Shown here: piece after piece, positions 59,129 through 64,000 of the stretch
How the letters are laid out: every line of letters begins with the position of its first letter
How positions within the stretch are numbered: the stretch's first letter is position 1
NCBI GenBank assembly: GCA_963837775.1
Contig: CAWIOX010000004.1
Span: forward strand, 1 to 64,000
DNA: 64,000 nt
DNA from: CAWIOX01 sp963837775
Lineage (GTDB): Bacteria; Pseudomonadota; Gammaproteobacteria; Burkholderiales; Burkholderiaceae_D
Reading direction: 5' to 3'
Made by a program: the position numbers and the translations under genes
The notes under the pieces: generated by a model
Databases searched by the model: none
What the model was told of the DNA's origin: nothing
The model's input: the letters and a program-made list of their open reading frames with translations, nothing else

Positions 59129-59156
59129 ACAAAAAAACGGCCATTAAACGGCCATT
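59129..59156 (-). promoter_or_regulatory. Duplicated ATGGCCGTT with T-tract between nsrR and hmp
   Basis: On the minus strand ATGGCCGTTTA is followed by ATGGCCGTTTTTTTG. The direct repeat plus T7 could act as a weak terminator or attenuator of nsrR, letting hmp use its own promoter. Nearby, GTAAGTAAAATACTAC (59105-59120) is a short imperfect inverted repeat. Confidence 0.3.
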
Positions 59157-59183
59157 CACAAGAGAAAAATGAAGGTATCGGAA

Positions 59184-59633
59184 TTAATGAAGCAGTTGCG
59201 TCGACTGAAAATGCATCCGCGAAATCACCTCGGATGTCGGTGATTTGACCAGGTCGGCCAAGCTATGTTGATTCATGTTGGTATAAAAGTCCTGCAAGCC
59301 CAGATCAACCAGCCGCTTCAGATGGCAATTGCCTTTCAGCGCACATGGCGGTTTATCGCAATCGATCAGGGATGGATGCCCTTCCAGGGTGCGCATGATG
59401 TCGCCGAGCAATAACGAGCTTGCGGGCATAGCCAAACGCAAACCACCATTGCGCCCCGGCGTAGCCACGACCCAACCCAGCTTTGACAGGCGACTGACGA
59501 TCTTGTTTAAGTGATTCTGCGGCAGATCAAACTGCGTGGCGATTTCCTTGATGGTCACCATTCCACCGCCTTGTATTCCGGCCAGGTAAATCAGGATTCG
59601 TAATCCGAAGTCGGTAAAGTGGGTCAATTGCAT
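59184..59633 (-). CDS. nsrR: Nitric-oxide-sensing Rrf2 family repressor NsrR
   Basis: A 149-residue Rrf2 regulator with an iron-sulfur cluster. A winged helix at the N-terminus (MQLTHFTDFGLRILIYLA, KEIATQFDLPQNHLNKIVSR) is followed by the three cluster cysteines C92, C97 and C103 (CDKPPCALKGNC), the NsrR spacing. I chose the ATG at 59633; the open frame runs upstream through the operator region to 59735, but those residues do not match the family. The strong palindrome 49 bp upstream suggests autoregulation. hmp is next. Confidence 0.94.
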   Translation of the reverse strand: MQLTHFTDFGLRILIYLAGIQGGGMVTIKEIATQFDLPQNHLNKIVSRLSKLGWVVATPGRNGGLRLAMPASSLLLGDIMRTLEGHPSLIDCDKPPCALKGNCHLKRLVDLGLQDFYTNMNQHSLADLVKSPTSEVISRMHFQSTQLLH

Positions 59634-59681
59634 GGCATTGGCAGCAGTAAATTGGCGCTTGGAATGATTGAATCTAGCAAT

Positions 59682-59718
59682 CATACAATTGATGCATGTA
59701 ATATGCAACAATTGTATG
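59682..59718. promoter_or_regulatory. Long inverted repeat upstream of nsrR, candidate NsrR operator
   Basis: CATACAATTGATGCAT (59682-59697), 5-nt spacer, then ATGCAACAATTGTATG (59703-59718). The 16-bp arms match at 15 positions. The inner ATGCAT/ATGCAA halves resemble NsrR half-sites. Confidence 0.65.
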
Positions 59719-59844
59719 AGGCGCCAATCGCACACTCAAAATCTTGCATGCACGGCACTTAGTCAAGACCGGCAATGACTGAACACCGAATTTTCCCTGA
59801 AGTATTCGGCAATTCGGATCCCGCAGAACCGTTCATTGGCAGTT

Positions 59845-60801
59845 TTATTTGATCCTGCGCCGTTCGCGTTTGCCTTGATCTACCTGCGCGGTCTTCTGCT
59901 GGCAGCGCGGCCCGGAGAATTCCGCCAGCATGGCATCCAGAAACACCCGCGTGCGCGCCGGCATCAAGCGCCGCCCGGGAAATACCGCCCAGGCCGAAAC
60001 TGCTGGCAAGTCCCAGTCCGCCAGCACCTGAACCAATTCGCCGCTGCGCACATACGGCTCGGCAAAGTGGTCGGACAGCATCGTGATGCCGGCTCCCGAG
60101 CGTGCCAGCCGCACCAGCAATTCGGGCGAATTTGCGCTGGCCCGGGCCGGAGGCATGCCTTCCCAGCGCATTTCAGCCCGGCTGAGCAGCCAGGGTGCTG
60201 GCTCGCCATTGCGCGCCAGCAGGCGCAACGCGTCATGCTCCATCAACGCCTCGGGTTCAGGGGGTACGCCGCGGCGTGCAATGTAATCGGGCGACGCATA
60301 CAGTCCGACCGAAAACACCGCCAGGCGGCGCGCTGCCAGCGAGGCATCGTCGGGCAGATCGCCGATCCGAACCGCCACGTCGAAATTTTCACCGATCAGG
60401 TCGACGCGCCGCGGCGACAGATCCAGTTCCAGCGAGATGGCCGGGTACCTGGCGACGAAATCCGCCAGCAGCGGCCCCAGCACTTCGTTGGCAAAATCGG
60501 CCGGCATCGACACCCGCAAGCGTCCGCTCGGTTCGACCTGGCGGTGTTGCGCCAGCGCCAGCGTGGCCTCGACTTCGGACGTCAGCTGCTGGGCGTGCAG
60601 CAGCACACTATGGCCGAAATCGGTGACGGTGAGCTTGCGCGTGGTGCGCAACAGCAGCCGCTCGCCCAAATGCGACTCAAGCGCCGTGAGACGGCGCGAC
60701 AGCGTCGATTTCGGCATGCCAATGCGCTCGGCCGCGCGGCTGAAACTGCCCTCTTCCACCACGCGGGCGAACAGCAGAAGATCATTCGGGTCCAGATGCA
60801 T
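59845..60801 (-). CDS. LysR family transcriptional regulator
   Basis: A 318-residue LysR regulator. The N-terminal winged helix is LDPNDLLLFARVVEEGSFSR, PKSTLSRRLTALESHLGERL, and the effector-binding domain starts near residue 92 (GRLRVSMPADFANEVLGPLL). I chose the ATG at 60801, preceded by GAAGGA; the ATG at 60807 overlaps that site. It is divergent from azoR-pirin-doxX across a 113-bp region with a palindrome, the classic layout for control of that operon. The inducer is unknown, possibly a quinone or azo compound. Confidence 0.93.
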   Translation of the reverse strand: MHLDPNDLLLFARVVEEGSFSRAAERIGMPKSTLSRRLTALESHLGERLLLRTTRKLTVTDFGHSVLLHAQQLTSEVEATLALAQHRQVEPSGRLRVSMPADFANEVLGPLLADFVARYPAISLELDLSPRRVDLIGENFDVAVRIGDLPDDASLAARRLAVFSVGLYASPDYIARRGVPPEPEALMEHDALRLLARNGEPAPWLLSRAEMRWEGMPPARASANSPELLVRLARSGAGITMLSDHFAEPYVRSGELVQVLADWDLPAVSAWAVFPGRRLMPARTRVFLDAMLAEFSGPRCQQKTAQVDQGKRERRRIK

Positions 60802-60813
60802 TTTCATTCCTTC

Positions 60814-60829
60814 GTTCCATCAATGGAAC
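60814..60829. promoter_or_regulatory. Palindrome in the lysR-azoR intergenic region
   Basis: GTTCCAT, CA, ATGGAAC: a perfect 7-bp inverted repeat with the T-N11-A geometry of LysR sites. A second short repeat, CCATTCTATGG, follows at 60838-60848 toward azoR. Confidence 0.5.
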
Positions 60830-60914
60830 AATGATATCCATTCTATGGTCTTCCGCATCGATTTCGGAATGGTTAAAGTGAATCATCGCAATCAACCACA
60901 CAAAGGATGTCGCC

Positions 60915-61517
60915 ATGAAAATTCTGCAAATCAACTCCAGCGCCCGCGCTGAAAGCTCGCACTCCACCCGTCTGGCCACCACTCTGGTCGAGCGCCTGCG
61001 CGCTGAGCAGCCACAAGCCACGCTGACCTTGCGCGATCTGGGCCGCACGCCGCATCCGATGCTCGATGAAGCCGCGCTGCAGGCATTGTTCACTCCGGCC
61101 GAGCAGCGTACGCCGGAGCAAGCGGCGCGTGTTGCGCAGGACGACGCGCTGATTGCCGAAATCCAGGCGGCTGACGTGCTGGTGCTCGGCGTGCCGATGT
61201 ACAACTTTGGCGTACCGGCGCAACTGAAAAACTGGATCGACGCCATCTCGCGCGCTCAGGTTACCTTCCGCTACACTGCAAATGGGCCTGAAGGTCTGCT
61301 GACCGGCAAGAAGGTATATGTCGCGCTGACCCGCGGCGGCCTGTATCGCAATACGCCGAACGATACCCAAACACCGTACCTGCAGACTTTCTTCGGCTTT
61401 CTGGGCATGACGGACGTGCAATTCGTCTACGCCGAAGGCTTGGCGATGGGGCCGGAAGCCGAACAAAATGCGCTGGCTTCGGCCTTGAGCCAGATCGAGC
61501 AAGTGGTACTGGCCTGA
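60915..61517 (+). CDS. azoR: FMN-dependent NADH-azoreductase
   Basis: A 200-residue flavodoxin-fold oxidoreductase of the AzoR family that reduces quinones and azo compounds by two electrons. The FMN phosphate loop is QINSSARAESSHSTRLA near residues 6-20; VLGVPMYNFGVPAQLKNWID and FRYTANGPEGLLTGKKVYV complete the site. The C-terminal half carries ALTRGGLY and the FLGMTDVQFVYAEGLAMG block. First gene of a likely azoR-pirin-doxX operon under the divergent LysR regulator. Confidence 0.94.
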   Translation: MKILQINSSARAESSHSTRLATTLVERLRAEQPQATLTLRDLGRTPHPMLDEAALQALFTPAEQRTPEQAARVAQDDALIAEIQAADVLVLGVPMYNFGVPAQLKNWIDAISRAQVTFRYTANGPEGLLTGKKVYVALTRGGLYRNTPNDTQTPYLQTFFGFLGMTDVQFVYAEGLAMGPEAEQNALASALSQIEQVVLA

Positions 61518-61552
61518 GAAATCCGAACATTGAAATCGACAAGGAGTTCATC

Positions 61553-62446
61553 ATGACACTGAACACGAGCACCTCAGATTACCGGCCCGAAGTCGTCTCG
61601 CACTCGCGCAGCGTCGAGCAACTGGTGGCCGGCAAAGCCACTTCCGACGGCGCCGGGGTCAAACTGACGCGGGTACTCACGCAGCCGCTGCAACACCGGC
61701 TCGATCCCTTCCTGATGCTCGACGCGTTCGGCACCGACCAGCCGGAAGACTATATCGGCGGCTTCCCCGACCACCCGCACCGCGGCTTCGAAACCGTGAC
61801 CTACATGCTGGCCGGGCGCATGCGCCACCGCGACAGCGCAGGCCATGAAGGTTTGCTGCAAAACGGCGGCGTGCAATGGATGACCGCCGGGCGCGGCGTA
61901 ATCCATTCGGAACTGCCCGAACAGGAAGAAGGACGGATGGAAGGCTTTCAGCTGTGGCTGAACCTGGCCGCGAAAGACAAGATGCACGCACCGTGGTACC
62001 GCGACATTCAAAGCGCGGACATTCCGGAGTTCACGACGCCTGAAGGCGTGACGGTGCGCGCGATCGCCGGGACCAGCCACGGCATCGCCGGCGCGATGCA
62101 GCGCGAGACCACCCAGCCGCTGTATCTCGATCTGCACCTGCCGGCCGGCGCCAGCTTCGCACAAGCCTTGCCGCCAGGATTCAACGCCTTCATCTACGTC
62201 TACCGCGGCCAATTGCAGATCGGCGACAAGCTGGTGCCGCAACAGCGCATGGCGATTCTGAAAAACGAAGCCGACAGCGACGGCGTAATAATGTATGCCG
62301 AAACCCCGGCGCGCGCGTTGCTGATCGCCGGCCAGCCGCTGCGTGAACCGATTGTGCAATACGGCCCCTTCGTGATGAACACCCAGGCCGAGATTTTCCA
62401 GGCCATCAGCGACTTTAACGAAGGGCGTCTGGTCAGCGCAGAGTGA
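61553..62446 (+). CDS. Pirin family protein
   Basis: A 297-residue bicupin. The N-terminal cupin holds the metal ligands in FPDHPHRGFETVTYMLAG and the matching HRDSAGHEGLLQNGGVQWM, HSELPEQEEGRMEGFQLWL. The C-terminal cupin is degenerate. Bacterial pirins such as YhhW cleave quercetin, and others bind redox partners; the role here is unknown. The start is preceded by AAGGAG. It lies 35 bp after azoR, suggesting a shared response to quinone or electrophile stress. Confidence 0.92.
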   Translation: MTLNTSTSDYRPEVVSHSRSVEQLVAGKATSDGAGVKLTRVLTQPLQHRLDPFLMLDAFGTDQPEDYIGGFPDHPHRGFETVTYMLAGRMRHRDSAGHEGLLQNGGVQWMTAGRGVIHSELPEQEEGRMEGFQLWLNLAAKDKMHAPWYRDIQSADIPEFTTPEGVTVRAIAGTSHGIAGAMQRETTQPLYLDLHLPAGASFAQALPPGFNAFIYVYRGQLQIGDKLVPQQRMAILKNEADSDGVIMYAETPARALLIAGQPLREPIVQYGPFVMNTQAEIFQAISDFNEGRLVSAE

Positions 62447-62491
62447 AGCAGCATGAGTTATTTACAACCATCCTTACCAGGGAGACACAAC

Positions 62492-62899
62492 ATGAACGCA
62501 CTGAATCGTTTCGGCCCGCTGGCAGCACGCACCCTGATCGCACTGATCTTTGTACTTTCCGGCTTTGGAAAAATAAGCGGTTTTGAAGGCACGGTAGGTT
62601 ACATCGCGAGCAAAGGACTGCCGCTGCCACAGCTGGCTGCCATCGGTGCGATCATCGTCGAACTGGGGGGCGGCATTTTATTGATCATTGGCTGGAAGGC
62701 GCGCTGGGCTGCGGCGGCAATGCTGGTGTTCACCGCACTTGCCGCCGTCGTGTTCCATAATTTCTGGGCCGTGCCGCCAGAGCAGGCACAAAACCAGATG
62801 ATTCACTTCATGAAAAACATTTCGATGATGGGCGGGCTGCTGTTCGTGGTGATACACGGCAGCGGCGCGCTCAGCGTGGATGGGGATGAACGAAGATGA
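62492..62899 (+). CDS. DoxX family membrane protein
   Basis: A 135-residue protein with four predicted membrane segments (LAARTLIALIFVLSGFGKIS, PLPQLAAIGAIIVELGGGIL, AAAMLVFTALAAVVFHNFW, ISMMGGLLFVVIHGSGALSV). DoxX-type proteins are related to a quinol oxidase subunit and are often found with redox-stress genes. I chose the ATG at 62492 with AGGGAG upstream; the frame opens 13 codons earlier. Last gene of the azoR-pirin-doxX set. Confidence 0.9.
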   Translation: MNALNRFGPLAARTLIALIFVLSGFGKISGFEGTVGYIASKGLPLPQLAAIGAIIVELGGGILLIIGWKARWAAAAMLVFTALAAVVFHNFWAVPPEQAQNQMIHFMKNISMMGGLLFVVIHGSGALSVDGDERR

Positions 62900-62943
62900 G
62901 CACGACTAATTTCATCAAAGGCTTCAGGACCCCCTGATTTTTT

Positions 62944-63085
62944 AGTGAAAACAGGGAGTATCCATATTTTCATGGCATTGCCCGCATGTATTCATTAGGT
63001 ATCATAAATATACTCAATGCAGTATTAATACCGGTTCCGACGCTATCCGGCAGCAATTAATTTTGTGTTTTTCGTGGACGGCGTC
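62944..63085 (+). repeat. Dispersed intergenic repeat, copy 8
   Basis: GTGAAAACA flank, GGGAGTATCCATATTTTCATG, the core GCCCGCATGTATTCATTAGG, AAATATACTC, GCAGTATTAATACCGGTTCC and a tail GACGCTATCCGG shared with copy 5. The arms GAGTAT and ATACTC pair, a compensated version of GGGTAT/ATACCC. Confidence 0.75.
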
Positions 63086-63116
63086 TTTCCACGTGATGGA
63101 CATGCCTTGACATCAG

Positions 63117-63647
63117 TTAGAGCTTGGCAGAGGTGCGACGCCCGGCCGCGACTGGCGCCGTTGACGGCAGCGCAATATGCTGAACGGGGTTGCTCTCGGC
63201 ACGGATAAATCCTTCGAGCGCATTGAACAGGTCATCGAACACCGGCTTGCCGTACGCTTGTTCTATCTGTTGGTACTGCAATTCAATCAAGGGGGCCATC
63301 TCGCTAACGAGTTGGTCCCCTTTTTTTGCCAAACGAACCAGAACGCGCCGCTGATCTTCTGACACGCGGCTGCGCTGAATCAGCGCCATTTCCTCCATCC
63401 GTGCCAGAACACCTGCCATGCTGGAGCTGAGAATCTGGCATAGATTGCATATTTCCCGCGGCTCAAGCTGCGCATGCTCATCCAAGGCGCGCAATATTCG
63501 CCATTGCTGCTCGGTGAGTCCGAAGTGATTCAGGATTGGCCGGAAATGAGCCATCAGGCATTCCCTTGCCTTCAAAAAAAGCTGGGGCAAATTGCGGTGT
63601 GTAATACGGCGCTGCACGTTGTACTCCATTTCAAGGCTTAAGGGCAT
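63117..63647 (-). CDS. MarR family regulator, HpaR-like
   Basis: A 176-residue MarR protein. The core (LPQLFLKARECLMAHFRPIL, GLTEQQWRILRALDEHAQLE, ICNLCQILSSSMAGVLARME, RSRVSEDQRRVLVRLAKKG) matches regulators annotated as HpaR, which control aromatic-acid catabolism genes. No hpa genes are in the window, so the target is unknown; the divergent bestrophin-like gene is the nearest candidate. The start at 63647 is tentative; ATG 63629 (MEYNVQRRITHRN) is an alternative. A set of GCTAACA sites lies upstream. Confidence 0.88.
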   Translation of the reverse strand: MPLSLEMEYNVQRRITHRNLPQLFLKARECLMAHFRPILNHFGLTEQQWRILRALDEHAQLEPREICNLCQILSSSMAGVLARMEEMALIQRSRVSEDQRRVLVRLAKKGDQLVSEMAPLIELQYQQIEQAYGKPVFDDLFNALEGFIRAESNPVQHIALPSTAPVAAGRRTSAKL

Positions 63648-63670
63648 GCCCTAGATCGAGCAAATTCTTG

Positions 63671-63737
63671 GCTAACACGCCAAATTATACAGCTTGACTC
63701 GCTAACATATTAGTGACTAAACTACTCATATGTTAGC
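63671..63737. promoter_or_regulatory. Three GCTAACA sites at 30-bp spacing, candidate MarR operator
   Basis: GCTAACA at 63671 and 63701 and its complement TGTTAGC ending at 63737. The last two extend to a perfect 10-bp inverted repeat (GCTAACATAT / ATATGTTAGC, 17-nt spacer) with TTAGTGACTAA near the centre. Confidence 0.55.
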
Positions 63738-63776
63738 AAAATATTCTGCAATCTATTTGGAAATGGATAACTCGGC

Positions 63777-64000
63777 ATGATTATCAGAGACCGTCCGTCC
63801 GGCCTCAAGCTGTTCTTGCTTCTTCGTGGATCAGTTCTGCCGAGGATTCTGCCAACGCTGATCGTCAACATCGTGATTGCCACCTTGGTCACCATTTCCC
63901 ATGGCGACCTGTTTGAGCTAAAAATCACACTGACCACGATCCCGTTCACGTTGATCGGTCTGCCGATAGCGATCTTCCTGGGCTTCCGCAACAATGCCGC
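63777..64000 (+). CDS. Bestrophin family protein, N-terminal part (cut by window end)
   Basis: Only the first 74 codons are present. MIIRDRPSGLKLFLLLRGSV, LPRILPTLIVNIVIATLVTI, TTIPFTLIGLPIAIFLGFRNN match the start of bacterial bestrophin-like (YneE/RFP-TM) membrane proteins, which form pentameric anion or cation channels. The R-G-S-V-L-P and FLGFRNNA motifs are typical. It is divergent from the MarR/HpaR-like gene and may be its target. Confidence 0.85.
   Translation, partial: MIIRDRPSGLKLFLLLRGSVLPRILPTLIVNIVIATLVTISHGDLFELKITLTTIPFTLIGLPIAIFLGFRNNA

Noticed and set aside
59634..59735. N-terminal extension of NsrR to 59735
   Set aside because: The extension translates the operator palindrome; family members start at MQLT.
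1523..63085. CRISPR array
   Set aside because: The repeat copies are tens of kilobases or at least 5 kb apart, vary in sequence and lie on both strands; there are no regular spacers or cas genes.
63117..63647. Firm assignment as HpaR
   Set aside because: No homoprotocatechuate genes in view; only the family resemblance is supported.

Overview
The window looks like a chromosomal segment of a betaproteobacterium of the order Burkholderiales, most likely Oxalobacteraceae (Herminiimonas/Janthinobacterium-like). This is inferred from protein sequences and from gene neighbourhoods such as pyrG-kdsA-eno-ftsB, lolC-lolD-tatD-comEC and rnm/yciO/site-2 protease/trpS/dapA/bamC. I see no rRNA, tRNA, prophage, insertion sequence or CRISPR array.

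Layout. 0-6.4 kb: c-di-GMP proteins (tandem HD-GYP; membrane PAS-PAS-GGDEF-EAL) around hemN. 6.5-11 kb: de novo NAD synthesis, nadB facing a CBS protein and nadC-nadA. 11-20 kb: ybiT, mutS, an exported unknown, slyD, the uL16 hydroxylase roxA and an Ala-rich lipoprotein. 20-29 kb: a long minus-strand series (metallo-hydrolase, bamC, dapA, methyltransferase, trpS, site-2 protease, Sua5/YciO, htpX, rnm, hydrolase). 29.4-40 kb: an accessory export cluster with two paralogous CzcA/CusA-type RND permeases, one short adaptor, an AlgE-like barrel and two exported unknown proteins, but no TolC-type gene. 40.5-47.3 kb: DUF455, gamma-carbonic anhydrase, hslO, then pyrG-kdsA-eno-ftsB. 47.4-54.6 kb: lpxR, a hydrolase, comEC, tatD, lolD, lolC. 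54.8-59.7 kb: SulP transporter, HPP-CBS transporter, flavohaemoglobin hmp and its regulator nsrR. 59.8-64 kb: LysR regulator divergent from azoR-pirin-doxX, then a MarR/HpaR-type regulator divergent from a bestrophin-like gene cut by the window end.

Two features run across gene boundaries. First, an interspersed intergenic repeat of about 80-140 bp occurs eight times on both strands. It has a CCGCA...ATTGGG core and outer GGGTAT/ATACCC arms whose pairing is kept by compensating changes in some copies. Two same-orientation copies bracket the segment holding one RND pump and the adaptor. Second, eleven genes, several normally essential (eno, lolC) and others conserved housekeeping genes (hemN, mutS, bamC, tatD, comEC), carry frameshifts. 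Almost all are explained by one extra base, and the gene lengths modulo 3 agree in the cases I could resolve. This points to sequence errors rather than gene decay, so I annotate these genes over their full span.
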